Shown: positions 8,943-18,603, counted from the stretch's first letter. The stretch is 64,000 nucleotides of DNA from Paenibacillus montanisoli (GCF_003268025.1 NZ_QLUW01000001.1:744001-808000), one strand, 5' to 3'. Translations and numbers: made by a program. The notes: generated by a model from the sequence alone, not told the origin.

Positions 8943-10487
8943 ATGCAGCATTTTGAACAAAGCGTTTATAACCTGATTGTTGAAACCTCGACGAATCTGC
9001 CGGGCGATGTCCGCAAAGTCATTCAAGCGGCACAGGAGGCGGAGGACCGCGCTACTCGCGCCGGCCTATCACTATCAACTATAGCAACGAACATTGAGAT
9101 GGCGGAGTGCAATGTCTCTCCGATCTGCCAAGATACAGGCATGCCGACATTTATCGTGCACACGCCGGTCGGCGCCAACCAAATCGTCATGAAGCAGCAA
9201 ATCCGCAGCGCCATTGCGCGCGCGACGAAAGACGGCAAGCTGCGCACGAACTCCGTAGACTCGCTTACGGGGGCAAATACAGGGGACAATCTGGGACCGG
9301 GTACGCCGGTTATCCATTTTGAGCAGTGGGAGAAGGACGAAATCGATGTTCGTCTCATTCTGAAGGGCGGCGGCTGCGAGAACAAGAACGTTCAGTACAG
9401 CCTGCCGATGGAAATTCCCGGCCTCGGCAAAGCAGGCCGCGATCTTGACGGCATCCGCAAGTGCATCATGCATGCGGTTTACCAAGCGCAAGGTCAAGGC
9501 TGCAGTGCCGGGTTTATCGGCGTGGGCATCGGCGGCGACCGGACGACGGGCTACGAGCTGGCAAAACAGCAGCTGTTCCGTCATACCGACGACACGAATG
9601 AGATTCAGGAGCTTGCGCAGCTTGAGGACTATGTCATGGAGAATGCCAATAAGCTTGGCATCGGCACGATGGGCTTCGGCGGACAAGTCACGCTGCTCGG
9701 CTGTAAAGTCGGCGTCATGAACCGTTTGCCTGCGAGCTTCTTCGTATCCGTCGCGTATAACTGTTGGGCGTACCGCCGTCAAGGCGTGCTACTGAACGCA
9801 GAGTCCGGCGAAATCAAATCCTGGATCTATCCGAACGGTTCCGATACGCCGATGAAATCGAAGGCTGCCGATGAAGCGGCCGAGGCGGTAACGGAAAATG
9901 CGGCTCGCCGCGAGGTTGTGCTGAATACGCCGCTTACGGAAGAAGACGTGCGCAGCTTGAAGGTGGGCGATATCGTCATCATTAACGGCGAAATGCACAC
10001 AGGCCGCGATGCGATTCACCATCACCTGATGGACCATGACGCACCGATCGATTTGAACGGCTCCGTGATTTACCACTGCGGACCGGTCATGCTGAAGGAT
10101 GAGAACGGCTGGCAGGTTAAAGCGGCTGGCCCGACAACAAGCATACGCGAGGAGCCTTACCAAGGCGATATCATGAAGAAGTTCGGCATCCGCGCCGTCA
10201 TCGGCAAAGGCGGTATGGGACCGAAGACGCTGGCTGCTCTCCAAGAGCATGGAGCGGTTTACTTGAACGCCATCGGCGGCGCTGCGCAGTATTACGCGGA
10301 GTGCTTCAAGAACGTCAACGGCGTCGACTTTATGGAATTCGGCATTCCGGAGGCGATGTGGCATCTCCAAACCGAAGGCTTCGCGGCCGTCGTGACGATG
10401 GATTCCCACGGCAACAGCCTGCACGCGGACGTGGACAAAGATTCCTTTGCTAAGCTTGCCCAATTCAAGGAGCCGGTATTTAAATAA
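8943..10487 (+). CDS. Class I fumarate hydratase (fused alpha/beta)
   Basis: A 514-residue oxygen-labile 4Fe-4S fumarase in which the alpha domain (residues 1 to about 290) and beta domain (about 310-510) are fused, as in Escherichia coli FumA/B. Cluster-ligand cysteines are seen in SPICQDTGMPTF, GGCENKNVQYSLPM and GCSAGFIGVGIGGDR. The beta domain shows GDIVIINGEMHTGRDAIHHHLM and RAVIGKGGMGPKTLAAL. It converts fumarate to malate, though related class I enzymes also act on mesaconate or tartrate. The ATG lies 13 bases after AAAGGAG. It is probably monocistronic. Confidence 0.93.
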   Translation: MQHFEQSVYNLIVETSTNLPGDVRKVIQAAQEAEDRATRAGLSLSTIATNIEMAECNVSPICQDTGMPTFIVHTPVGANQIVMKQQIRSAIARATKDGKLRTNSVDSLTGANTGDNLGPGTPVIHFEQWEKDEIDVRLILKGGGCENKNVQYSLPMEIPGLGKAGRDLDGIRKCIMHAVYQAQGQGCSAGFIGVGIGGDRTTGYELAKQQLFRHTDDTNEIQELAQLEDYVMENANKLGIGTMGFGGQVTLLGCKVGVMNRLPASFFVSVAYNCWAYRRQGVLLNAESGEIKSWIYPNGSDTPMKSKAADEAAEAVTENAARREVVLNTPLTEEDVRSLKVGDIVIINGEMHTGRDAIHHHLMDHDAPIDLNGSVIYHCGPVMLKDENGWQVKAAGPTTSIREEPYQGDIMKKFGIRAVIGKGGMGPKTLAALQEHGAVYLNAIGGAAQYYAECFKNVNGVDFMEFGIPEAMWHLQTEGFAAVVTMDSHGNSLHADVDKDSFAKLAQFKEPVFK

Positions 10488-10577
10488 TTTTTCGACCTAG
10501 CCTTGAAATAGAGAAAAAATGAGGGATGCGTTACGCGCAGCTTCGGACTCGCCTTCAATCGAAGGTATGAACAATGG

Positions 10578-11495
10578 ATGTTTCTTATTATCCCCGGATC
10601 ATTAGTCCTGGGATTCTTTTTTTCTGCGCATTTGCAGCGGTTTGTCCATGCGGTTCCTTATTTCTTCGCTTTCGTCACGCTGACGATGGCGATCGGCTGC
10701 GGGCTGCAGCAGCTTCGCGCCGTCATCAACCGCCCGGGCGTCATGCTGTGGACCTTCGTGCTTGCGCACGTGCTGTCTCCGCTTATCGCATACGGGCTTG
10801 GCTGTCTGCTGTTCGGAGCGGACTCGCCTTATGTGATCGGACTCGTGCTTTTTACGATTATTCCGCTTGGGGTATCAACGGTGCTATGGGTCGGCATGTC
10901 GGCCGGCAGCGTTCCGCTCATGATGGCGATGGTCGTCATCGATTCCGCGCTCAGTCCGTTCGTCGTGCCGACGGGCATCCATTTGCTCTTCCGCACCGAC
11001 GTGGAGACGGATACGGTCGCGATGATAGGCGACTTGCTTCTCATCATCGTAGCGCCGACCATCGTAGGCGTCGCCCTGCACGAGTGGTCCAAGGGCCGCA
11101 TCCAGCGGGCCGTTCAGCCCATCGCGGCGCCACTGTCCAAGCTATGCTTCACGGCGGTCGTCATGCTGAACGCCGCCGCGATCGCGCCTCAGGCGGAAGC
11201 GCTGCGCGGCGATTTGTTGAAGGTGGTGCCGGCGGCGGTGGCAATCGTCGGCCTATGCTATGCCGCCGGTTTCTTCGGCACCCTGCATTACCGCAATCGC
11301 GAGGTGCTCATCACGGTTTCCTATGCAACCGGCATGCGTAACATCTCCCTTGGCGTCGTGCTTGCGATGGGCTACTTCAGCCCGCTCACCGCTGTCCCGG
11401 TCGTGCTTTCCATTCTCATTCAACAGCCGCTGGCTACGCTGCACCACTACGTTTTACAAAAACTTAAAAAACGCAGCGCTAGCGTGGGCGGCTGA
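10578..11495 (+). CDS. Bile acid:sodium symporter family (BASS) transporter
   Basis: A 305-residue integral membrane protein with about nine or ten hydrophobic segments from residue 2 onward, and the polar helix-breaking regions typical of the BASS/SBF fold (SPYVIGLVLFTIIPLGVSTVLW and YATGMRNISLGVVLAMGY, the two cross-over motifs). Family members import bile acids, pantothenate, pyruvate or other organic anions with sodium. The substrate here cannot be assigned. The ATG at 10578 has only a weak AAGG 12 bases upstream. The frame is open back to 10512 but contains no better start. The two-component kinase gene follows after 50 bases. Confidence 0.87.
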   Translation: MFLIIPGSLVLGFFFSAHLQRFVHAVPYFFAFVTLTMAIGCGLQQLRAVINRPGVMLWTFVLAHVLSPLIAYGLGCLLFGADSPYVIGLVLFTIIPLGVSTVLWVGMSAGSVPLMMAMVVIDSALSPFVVPTGIHLLFRTDVETDTVAMIGDLLLIIVAPTIVGVALHEWSKGRIQRAVQPIAAPLSKLCFTAVVMLNAAAIAPQAEALRGDLLKVVPAAVAIVGLCYAAGFFGTLHYRNREVLITVSYATGMRNISLGVVLAMGYFSPLTAVPVVLSILIQQPLATLHHYVLQKLKKRSASVGG

Positions 11496-11545
11496 GAACA
11501 GGGTACGATGAGTAATGGAGCAAACCGGCATGGAGGTAGGACGAG

Positions 11546-13330
11546 ATGAACAGCTTTCGAATGCGGCTGACGTTGATTCTGATCGGCATGATCGGACTCG
11601 CGGTTTTGGCGGCAGGTTTATTTATGGGAAAGACTTACCGCGACAACCATCTCGAAGCGCTGCAGGACAACATGGTGCGCGAGATGAACATCATTCTGGA
11701 TCAAATGCAGTGGCGTACGGGAGAGCCGGCAGATCTTTATGCGTATTACACCGGTAAAGCAAAGCGGCTTAAGGATATTACGGACACGCGGCTTACATTC
11801 ATTCGCGGCGACGGCGTCGTGCTTGGCGATTCGGACCATGATCCGCAAACGATGGACAACCATTCGAAGCGGCAGGAAGTCGTCGAAGCGAAGAAAGACG
11901 GGATAGGACGGACTACGCGCTACAGCGACACGCTTAAGCAAAATTTGCTTTACGTCGCGATGGCGGTGGATCCTGCCCATCCGGAGTCGTCGGATATTAT
12001 CCGGATGGCGCTCAGTTTGGAAAAGGTTGACGAAAGCGTGAAGCGAATTTGGCTGGCGCTCATCGTAGGGCTGCTTATTCTGTTCATTGCCGCAGCGCTG
12101 ATCAGTTACCGGATCGCATTTGGCTTAACGCAGCCGCTTGAGCAGATTACCCGCGTCGCCAAACGGATCAAGAGCCTCGATTACCGTGCCCGCGTACAGG
12201 TAAAGCGCACGGACGAGATCGGCGAGCTGGGGCTTGCCATTAACGCGATGGCGGATTCGCTGCATGTGCAGATGACGCGCATCCATCAGAATGAAAGACA
12301 GCTGGCGAGCGTGCTGGACAATATGATCAGCGGCGTGGTCATGATCAATGCGGAAGGCAACATTGTGCTGCTGAACCGGCGGGCAGAAGAGGTGCTCGGC
12401 TTCTCCGCGCACGAACTGGTCGGCCACCGCTATACGGTGGCGAAGCAGCAGTCCGAGCTGGCGCACATCATTCAGGAAGCGTTCGAACGCAAGGAGCACC
12501 TGCGCGAGGAGATGACCTTCTATTATCCCGAGGAACGGCTGCTTGATCTCAATTTGGTTCCGATCTTCGAGGACGACAATTCCTTCGGCGGCGTGCTGTT
12601 GATCTTGGAGGATGTGACGGCGATCCGAAGATTGGAGCGGATGCGCAGCGAATTCGTCGCCAACGTTTCGCATGAGCTGAAGACGCCGATTACCGCCGTT
12701 AAGGGCTTTGCCGAAACGCTGCTCGGCGGCGCGGTGGACGATCCCGAGCTCTCGCGTTCTTTCCTGCAGATTATCTTTGACGAGAGCGATCGGCTCAACC
12801 GGCTGATCGGCGACATCCTCGAATTGTCGAAGATCGAGTCGCGCCGCGTACCGCTGCAGTTCTCTCCGGTGGAGCTGTCGTCGTTCGTCCAAAAGACGGT
12901 CGAGCTGATGCGGGCGGAAGCATTGCAGAAACAGATTCGGCTGTCTGCGAAGGTGGAGCCGGATATTTACGTTGAGGCGGATGAGGACCGTCTTCGCCAG
13001 ATTGTGATGAATTTGCTCTCAAACGGCATAAACTATACGCCAGAAGGCGGTTCGGTTTCGATCGTCGTAGAGCCGGTCGGCGGCGAGAATTATGAGTCCG
13101 TCCGCATTCATATTACCGATACGGGGATCGGCATCCCGAAAAAGGATTTGCCTCGTATCTTTGAACGGTTCTACCGCGTCGACAAAGCGAGATCCCGCAG
13201 CTCGGGCGGCACGGGGCTCGGACTGTCCATCGTAAAGCACCTGGTGGAGCTGCATAAAGGAACGATTACGGTCGACAGCCTCGTTGGCAGCGGATCGACG
13301 TTTACCATTGAGCTGCCCGTCCTCCAATAG
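11546..13330 (+). CDS. Sensor histidine kinase, PhoR/PnpS/ResE type
   Basis: A 594-residue membrane kinase: transmembrane segment 1 (about 6-27), extracellular sensor region (about 30-165), transmembrane segment 2 (about 168-190), HAMP (about 191-245), PAS (about 250-355), then the HisKA domain with phospho-acceptor His376 in NVSHELKTPITAVKGFAE. The ATPase domain has the N box (NLLSNGINYTPEGG), G1 (ITDTGIGIP) and G2 (GGTGLGLSIVKHLVELH). GGAGG precedes the ATG. The layout matches phosphate-sensing PhoR/PnpS kinases, but ResE-type kinases look alike, so the stimulus is not assigned. Its likely partner regulator lies downstream at 13466. Confidence 0.93.
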   Translation: MNSFRMRLTLILIGMIGLAVLAAGLFMGKTYRDNHLEALQDNMVREMNIILDQMQWRTGEPADLYAYYTGKAKRLKDITDTRLTFIRGDGVVLGDSDHDPQTMDNHSKRQEVVEAKKDGIGRTTRYSDTLKQNLLYVAMAVDPAHPESSDIIRMALSLEKVDESVKRIWLALIVGLLILFIAAALISYRIAFGLTQPLEQITRVAKRIKSLDYRARVQVKRTDEIGELGLAINAMADSLHVQMTRIHQNERQLASVLDNMISGVVMINAEGNIVLLNRRAEEVLGFSAHELVGHRYTVAKQQSELAHIIQEAFERKEHLREEMTFYYPEERLLDLNLVPIFEDDNSFGGVLLILEDVTAIRRLERMRSEFVANVSHELKTPITAVKGFAETLLGGAVDDPELSRSFLQIIFDESDRLNRLIGDILELSKIESRRVPLQFSPVELSSFVQKTVELMRAEALQKQIRLSAKVEPDIYVEADEDRLRQIVMNLLSNGINYTPEGGSVSIVVEPVGGENYESVRIHITDTGIGIPKKDLPRIFERFYRVDKARSRSSGGTGLGLSIVKHLVELHKGTITVDSLVGSGSTFTIELPVLQ

Positions 13331-13416
13331 TCGCATGACAAACGGGAGGGGGCAAATGGGGTTTACCCCTTCCGCCTAACAATGCTATCATGGGGAAGGA
13401 ACGTAGAATGAGTTAC

Positions 13417-13445
13417 CATGCCGTCCGAATCACAATGACGGCATG
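13417..13445 (+). repeat. Perfect 9-bp inverted repeat upstream of the response regulator
   Basis: CATGCCGTC and GACGGCATG are separated by 11 bases and end about seven bases before the regulator's ribosome binding site. It could be an mRNA hairpin or an operator. No T run follows, so it is not a normal terminator. Confidence 0.6.
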
Positions 13446-13465
13446 TGTGGAAGCAGGGGGTCAAC

Positions 13466-14185
13466 ATGTCACAGAAAGTGTTGGTCATTGAAGATGAGCC
13501 GACGTTAGCCCGGTTGTTGTCGTACAACCTGACGCAGGAAGGCTATGACACAACGGTCATCGATCATGGTGCGGAGGGCTTGCAGGTCGCTTTGCAGCGC
13601 GCATTTGATCTTATTATTCTTGATATCATGCTGCCAGGCATGAACGGCTTCGAAATTTTGTCACGCTTGCGCCAGAATGGCAGCCGGACGCCTGTTATCG
13701 TGCTGACCGCGCGCAATGCGGAGGAAGAAGTCGTTCAAGGGCTTAAACGAGGCGCAGACGATTATATGACGAAGCCTTTCGGCGTCGCCGAGCTGCTTGC
13801 GCGCGTATCGGCCGTTCTTCGCAGAACGAGCCAAGACGACGCCAAGCTGGTCGAGGCGCCGGACAAGGTCATTACCGCGGGCGATCTTTCGATCTATCCG
13901 GACCGATATGAAGTTGTGTTGAACGGCGAAACGGTGCCGCTTCGCCCGAAGGAATTCGAGGTGCTGCTCTATCTGGTGCAGCGTCCGGGCGTAGTGGTGA
14001 CCCGCGACGACTTGATGAATGTCGTGTGGGGCTTCGATTATTTCGGCGGGCAGCGTACGGTAGACGTGCATGTCAGCTCGCTGCGCAAGAAGCTGGAGCT
14101 CGGCCAGCAATCGGTCGAAATCGAATCCATTCGCGGCGTCGGCTATAAGCTGGTTATGCCAAAAAAGCTCGGTTCACCTAAGTAA
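13466..14185 (+). CDS. OmpR/PhoB-family response regulator
   Basis: A 239-residue regulator: receiver domain (1-120) with acidic pair Glu9-Asp10, phospho-acceptor Asp53 in LIILDIMLPGMNG, Thr in VLTARN and Lys in YMTKPFG, then a winged-helix domain (about 135-232) with ELGQQSVEIESIRGVGYKL at its end. It starts at MSQKVLVIEDEP behind GGGGGT. The frame continues seven codons upstream to a GTG. It follows the PhoR-like kinase at 135 bases. Kinase-first order is unusual for this family in Bacillota. Its 3' end forms the left arm of a terminator. Confidence 0.93.
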   Translation: MSQKVLVIEDEPTLARLLSYNLTQEGYDTTVIDHGAEGLQVALQRAFDLIILDIMLPGMNGFEILSRLRQNGSRTPVIVLTARNAEEEVVQGLKRGADDYMTKPFGVAELLARVSAVLRRTSQDDAKLVEAPDKVITAGDLSIYPDRYEVVLNGETVPLRPKEFEVLLYLVQRPGVVVTRDDLMNVVWGFDYFGGQRTVDVHVSSLRKKLELGQQSVEIESIRGVGYKLVMPKKLGSPK

Positions 14186-14203
14186 GGTGACCGAGCTTTT
14201 TTC
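14161..14203. terminator. Bidirectional terminator
   Basis: AAAAAAGCTCGGT-T-CACCT / AGGTG-A-CCGAGCTTTTTT. Its left arm is the last codons of the response-regulator gene. It also serves the convergent flavoprotein gene. Confidence 0.88.
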
Positions 14204-14214
14204 GCCTTCGCCTA

Positions 14215-15441
14215 TTATTTCAAAAGCGATTTCAGTTTAACGTCCGCGCTGGCGAGCCGGGCCGGATCGATCACGGCGCGGCGCTCGATCAGCATCTCCG
14301 CGATCCGGATGTCCTTCGCGATGCCGCTGCCGATACCGCTGGCTGCCGCGATCGTTCCGTCTTCCGCGAGATGGAAGAAGAAGTGCACGCCGCTGCCGGT
14401 TTCGCGCTTAATCTTCGCGCTGCTGCCGAAATCAACGAGGCCGGCCACCTGCAGCGACTCCTCGTACTGGTCGGACCAGAACCATGGTACGGCTACGTAA
14501 GCTTCGTCCGCGCCCAGCATGTTGCCCGCGGCATGAATGCCTTGATCTTGCGCGTTGCGCCACGATTCAAGGCGGATCCGCTTGCCGCCGTACAGCGCGT
14601 GCGGGAACGAGCAGCAGTCGCCGGCCGCATAGATGTCCGGGTCGCTAGTCGCGAGCTTCTCGTCGACGCGGATGCCGTTCTCGATCTCCAGGCCGCAGCC
14701 TTCCGCGAGCGAAATTTCCGGTACCGCGCCGATGCCGATAATGAGAGCGTCGCAGCGGATCGCCGTGCCGTCAGCCAATTCAATGTGATGCGTGCCGTTA
14801 TCGCTTGTAATGCGGCTGATCGCCGTGCCGATCTTGAACGTCACGCCTGCCTCGCGGTGCCTTGCTTCCACAACCTCGGCAATTTCCTCCGGAACGCCGC
14901 GCGATAGAATGCGCGGTCCCACTTCGATCAGCGTTACTTCGCAGCCGCGCTCGCGGGCGCTGGACGCTACTTCGAGACCGATAAAGCCGCCGCCGATAAT
15001 GGCAATATGCTTTTCCGGCGCCAGATGCGCACGAATCGCAAGCGCATCCGCGTGCGTGCGGAGATAAAGCGCGCCGGACGTATCCGAGCCTTCCATGACT
15101 AGCTTGCGCGGGCTTGCGCCTGTCGCGAGCAGCAGCTTATCGTAGGAGAGCTCTCTGCCGTCTGTCAACAGGACTTGATGAGCGGCTCTGTCGATACGCT
15201 CGACGGAGCTTCCCGACAGCAGCTGAATGTTCAGCTCCTCCAATTTCTTGCTATCCAGAATAGGAGTCGGCTCCTCATCCTCCAGCAGAACCCCCTTCGA
15301 TAGAGGCGGGCGCTCGTAAGGTGTCCGGCTCTCTTTGCCGATCATTGTAATGCTGCCTTCGTAGCCTTGATTGCGCAGCTCCAGTGCCGCGTTGGCGCCG
15401 GCCTCGCCCGCGCCGATAATAACCATGCCGTGCTTTGTCAT
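14215..15441 (-). CDS. FAD-dependent ferredoxin-reductase-like oxidoreductase
   Basis: About 408 residues: FAD-binding GAGEAGANAALELRNQGYEG near the N-terminus, NAD(P)H-binding IIGGGFIGLEVASSARERG near residue 150, and the second FAD motif DIYAAGDCCSFPHALYGG near 285. The C-terminal domain ends in a short positively charged helix. This is the layout of putidaredoxin/rhodocoxin reductases that pass electrons to a 2Fe-2S ferredoxin or Rieske component. No ferredoxin or P450 gene lies next to it. The start is uncertain: ATG 15441 (MTKHGMVII) and ATG 15453 are both possible behind AAGGGAG. Confidence 0.88.
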   Translation of the reverse strand: MTKHGMVIIGAGEAGANAALELRNQGYEGSITMIGKESRTPYERPPLSKGVLLEDEEPTPILDSKKLEELNIQLLSGSSVERIDRAAHQVLLTDGRELSYDKLLLATGASPRKLVMEGSDTSGALYLRTHADALAIRAHLAPEKHIAIIGGGFIGLEVASSARERGCEVTLIEVGPRILSRGVPEEIAEVVEARHREAGVTFKIGTAISRITSDNGTHHIELADGTAIRCDALIIGIGAVPEISLAEGCGLEIENGIRVDEKLATSDPDIYAAGDCCSFPHALYGGKRIRLESWRNAQDQGIHAAGNMLGADEAYVAVPWFWSDQYEESLQVAGLVDFGSSAKIKRETGSGVHFFFHLAEDGTIAAASGIGSGIAKDIRIAEMLIERRAVIDPARLASADVKLKSLLK

Positions 15442-15652
15442 CGTTTGTTCCATGCTCCCTTGCTTCATAGATGTTGAATCAGAATGGTAAAGGCTCATTA
15501 TGAGCCAGTCAGGTTTGTTCGATTTTCGCATATTGGAGCCGAATTGGCTAGACCGCTGGTATTAAGGAATTAGTCTACGCTTTTCTTCCGTTTTCTCTGC
15601 ATGAATAAAATGGTAGAATTGCCATAGAACAAGATGGAGGTGTCGATCGACG

Positions 15653-16426
15653 ATGGTTGCTTATGGTTGGTGCAGAGGGATCGAGGACGCGCAGCAGCTT
15701 CATGCATACGGGCTTGATTACATCGAGTGTCCTCTGTCCGCCCTGCAGCTGGAAAACGAAACACAGCATCAGAAGCTGCTGCCGGCATATTTGGAAAGCC
15801 CGCTGCCGGTATATGCGTTTAATGTATTTTTCCCGGGGGACTTAAAGGTTGTCGGTCCGGACGCGGACCCGGAGCGGATTCGGCGTTACTTGCACCGGGC
15901 TGCGAAGACGATGAATCGGATTGGAGCGAAGATAGCGGTGCTTGGCAGCGGGAGAGCCCGCGCCATACCCGAAGGCTGGGAATGGAATCGGGCGGAGGAT
16001 CAGCTATTGCTCGTGCTGAGCTGGATTTCGGAGGAATTTACCGGCAGCGGCGTGACGCTTGCGATAGAGCCGCTGAACAAGAAGGAAACCAATCTGATAG
16101 GCTCCGTTGCGGAAGCCGTCCGGTTTGCCAAGCAGATTAACCATAGCACGATCCGCGTGCTAGCCGATTTCTATCATATGGACGAAGAGGGAGAAGCGTT
16201 GAATACGCTGACGGCCCACAAGGATTGGCTCGCCCATATTCATATCGCGGACACCGGCCGCTTGTCCCCGGGAACCGGGCAGTACCCGTATGCCGAATTT
16301 GCCGCACAGCTTCAAGCAGCCGGTTACAAGGGGGGCATATCCGCAGAGTGCACCGCCGATGATCCGGGCGCTCAAATCCCGGCCGGTTTTGCATTCATGC
16401 GGCAAGCCTTCAGGCAGCTGGGCTAA
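15653..16426 (+). CDS. Sugar phosphate isomerase/epimerase (AP endonuclease 2 family)
   Basis: A 257-residue TIM-barrel protein of the xylose-isomerase-like family (IolE, IolI, tagatose epimerase relatives). Metal-ligand candidates are visible: Glu in LAIEPLNKKETN, Asp and His in LADFYHMDEEGE, His in AHIHIADTGR and Glu in GGISAECTADDPG. GGAGG lies 12 bases before the ATG. The stop codon overlaps the stop of the convergent AraC regulator by four bases. Given the nearby Gfo/Idh/MocA oxidoreductase it may belong to an inositol- or keto-sugar-type pathway, but the substrate is unproven. Confidence 0.86.
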   Translation: MVAYGWCRGIEDAQQLHAYGLDYIECPLSALQLENETQHQKLLPAYLESPLPVYAFNVFFPGDLKVVGPDADPERIRRYLHRAAKTMNRIGAKIAVLGSGRARAIPEGWEWNRAEDQLLLVLSWISEEFTGSGVTLAIEPLNKKETNLIGSVAEAVRFAKQINHSTIRVLADFYHMDEEGEALNTLTAHKDWLAHIHIADTGRLSPGTGQYPYAEFAAQLQAAGYKGGISAECTADDPGAQIPAGFAFMRQAFRQLG

Positions 16427-17298
16427 GCTTCGGCGCGGTTCCACTCCAGCATCTTCTTCTGGAACTGCTTAGGCGAGCAATCGTTATATTTCTTGAACAT
16501 TTTATAGAAATGCGCCATGTTCGGCATGCCGATCCGGTCACCGACCTCGGAGACGCTTAGATCCTTCGTAAGCAGAATACGCTCAGCCCACTTGATCTTC
16601 CTATAATTGACGTATTCGGTGAAAGACATGCCGATCGCCTTCTTGAAGAACTTCACGAAGTAGTAGTAGCTCATATTCGCCAGTTTCGATACCTCTTCCA
16701 CCTGAATGCGGTCGGTTAAATGCGCTTCCACATAGTCGATTACGCTTCTGAGCCTCGCCCGGTCGAAATCCTCGCGATCGGCCAGCACCTTCTTCGAATC
16801 GTTGCGGATAAGCAGCAGCAGCAGCTTCTTGATATACATGCTGACGGCAAGCTCGTAGCCGCTCTGCTTATCCGTCACTTCATGCAGAATGCTGCGGATG
16901 CATTCTGCGGCTTCGACCCGGGTAGCTTCGTTCTCTTGAAAAATATAATTGGCGCGGCTGAGCGGTTTTTTCGTTTCGGAGAAAAATCGCATATACGGCA
17001 TGGAGCTCTGATCGATGAACTGCTCCAGGTCAAACTGCAGGACGATATAGTTCAGCGGGCTGCTCAAGCTGCGGTCGCGGTGCAGCTGCCTTGCGCCGAT
17101 GAGCGCGATGTCGCCAGTTCTTAGTTTTACGCATTCATCTTCGATATTGACATCCAGTTCGCCGGTCAAGACAAGCAGCAATTCAATTTCCCGATGGTAA
17201 TGCCAATTAATAAACAGGTCGTTATTCCGCTGGGATTGGAACACTTTGATCGACAACAGCGGGTTCTCGTACACAACCTTCTCATTATAAAATTCCAC
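16423..17298 (-). CDS. AraC-family transcriptional regulator
   Basis: A 291-residue regulator with an N-terminal cupin-like sensor domain (about 15-150, WHYHREIELLLVLTGELDVNIED) and two C-terminal helix-turn-helix motifs (about 190-288: VEEVSKLANMSYYYFVKFFKKAIGMSF and SVSEVGDRIGMPNMAHFYKMFKKY). It is divergent from the Gfo/Idh/MocA gene across 174 bases, the normal place for its target promoter, so it probably controls that gene in response to a sugar or sugar acid. It is convergent with the epimerase with a four-base overlap of stop codons. Confidence 0.92.
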   Translation of the reverse strand: MEFYNEKVVYENPLLSIKVFQSQRNNDLFINWHYHREIELLLVLTGELDVNIEDECVKLRTGDIALIGARQLHRDRSLSSPLNYIVLQFDLEQFIDQSSMPYMRFFSETKKPLSRANYIFQENEATRVEAAECIRSILHEVTDKQSGYELAVSMYIKKLLLLLIRNDSKKVLADREDFDRARLRSVIDYVEAHLTDRIQVEEVSKLANMSYYYFVKFFKKAIGMSFTEYVNYRKIKWAERILLTKDLSVSEVGDRIGMPNMAHFYKMFKKYNDCSPKQFQKKMLEWNRAEA

Positions 17299-17472
17299 GA
17301 TACCATCCCTTCGATGCCAAAATCACATAAAAGCAGACCTATATAGATCCTATATTTTTTCGAGCTCGTTCGACTATACTGTTCGTAGTGTGTTTCTCTC
17401 TATCAATCTATGAAAGTAAACGCATACTACTAAATTATATCATTTCAACGCTCATGGAGGTAGAAATTAAAA

Positions 17473-18552
17473 ATGTCAAAAGTACGTGTAGGTATTATTG
17501 GCTGCGGCGGTATCGCCAATGGTAAACATCTCCCAAGCTTGGCTCAAGTCAAAGAAGCGGAAATCGTAGCGTTCTGCGACATTATCGTTGAGAAGGCTGA
17601 AGAAGCAAAAGCGAAATATGGCACAGAAGAAGCGAAAGTATACAGTGACTATAAAGAACTGCTGAAAGACGCGACAATCGAAGTTATTCACGTATGTACG
17701 CCAAACGATTCCCACGCCGTGATCTCCATCGACGCGATGGAAGCCGGCAAGCACGTGCTTTGCGAGAAGCCAATGGCTAAAACGGCTGCCGACGCTCGCA
17801 AAATGCTTGAAGTTTCCAAGCGTACAGGCAAAAAACTCAGCATCGGCTACAATAACCGTTACCGTGCTGACAGCCGTTACCTGAGAGAGGCTTGCGCGGC
17901 TGGCGAGCTTGGCGAGATCTATTTTGCGAAAGCGCATGCAATCCGCCGCCGTGCGGTTCCGACATGGGGCGTATTCTTGGACGAAGAAAAACAAGGCGGC
18001 GGTCCGCTTATCGATATCGGTACGCACGCGCTTGACCTTGTATTGTGGATGATGGACAACTACAAGCCGAAGGTTGTTCTGGGCCGCGCTTATCACAAGC
18101 TGTCCCAAAACGAGAACGCTGCGAACGCTTGGGGTCCATGGGATCCTGCGAAATTCACGGTAGAGGATTCCGCATTCGCGATGATTACGATGGAGAACGG
18201 CGCAACCGTTATCCTCGAATCCAGCTGGGCTCTGAACTCCCTTGAAGTCGATGAGGCGAAAGTTTCCCTCAGCGGTACGAAAGCGGGCGCGGACATGAAA
18301 GACGGTCTTCGCTTCAACGGCGAGCACAACAGCCGCCTGTACGTAAACAAAGTAGAACTGAACAGCGGCGGCGTTGCTTTCTACGAAGGCGCGAGCGAAA
18401 CTGCAGAGGTTCTTGAAGCAAAAATGTGGATCGATGCCGTTATCAACGACAAAGAGACATTCGTTAAACCGGAGCAAGCGCTCGTGGTTTCCGAAATTCT
18501 TGAGGCGATCTACGAGTCTTCCCGTACGGGCAAGGCAATTTACTTCGATTAA
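17473..18552 (+). CDS. Gfo/Idh/MocA-family oxidoreductase
   Basis: A 359-residue NAD(P)-dependent dehydrogenase. The N-terminal Rossmann fold shows VGIIGCGGIANGKHLPSL, followed by the family signature LCEKPMAKTAADARKML with the catalytic-site Lys near residue 96, and a C-terminal alpha/beta substrate domain (GGGPLIDIGTHALDLVLWMM with His near 187). Members oxidise inositols, glucose-derived sugars or sugar phosphates. GGAGG precedes the ATG. Codon use here is more biased than in the neighbours, suggesting high expression. Probably regulated by the divergent AraC protein. Two terminators follow in tandem. Confidence 0.92.
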   Translation: MSKVRVGIIGCGGIANGKHLPSLAQVKEAEIVAFCDIIVEKAEEAKAKYGTEEAKVYSDYKELLKDATIEVIHVCTPNDSHAVISIDAMEAGKHVLCEKPMAKTAADARKMLEVSKRTGKKLSIGYNNRYRADSRYLREACAAGELGEIYFAKAHAIRRRAVPTWGVFLDEEKQGGGPLIDIGTHALDLVLWMMDNYKPKVVLGRAYHKLSQNENAANAWGPWDPAKFTVEDSAFAMITMENGATVILESSWALNSLEVDEAKVSLSGTKAGADMKDGLRFNGEHNSRLYVNKVELNSGGVAFYEGASETAEVLEAKMWIDAVINDKETFVKPEQALVVSEILEAIYESSRTGKAIYFD

Positions 18553-18562
18553 GAGATGTATG

Positions 18563-18603
18563 AAAGAAGCCGGGGATGGTTCAGCCATTTCCCGGCTTCT
18601 TTG
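18563..18603 (+). terminator. Rho-independent terminator of the Gfo/Idh gene
   Basis: AAAGAAGCCGGG..ATGG / CCAT..CCCGGCTTCTTT, a long stem with T residues. Confidence 0.85.
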
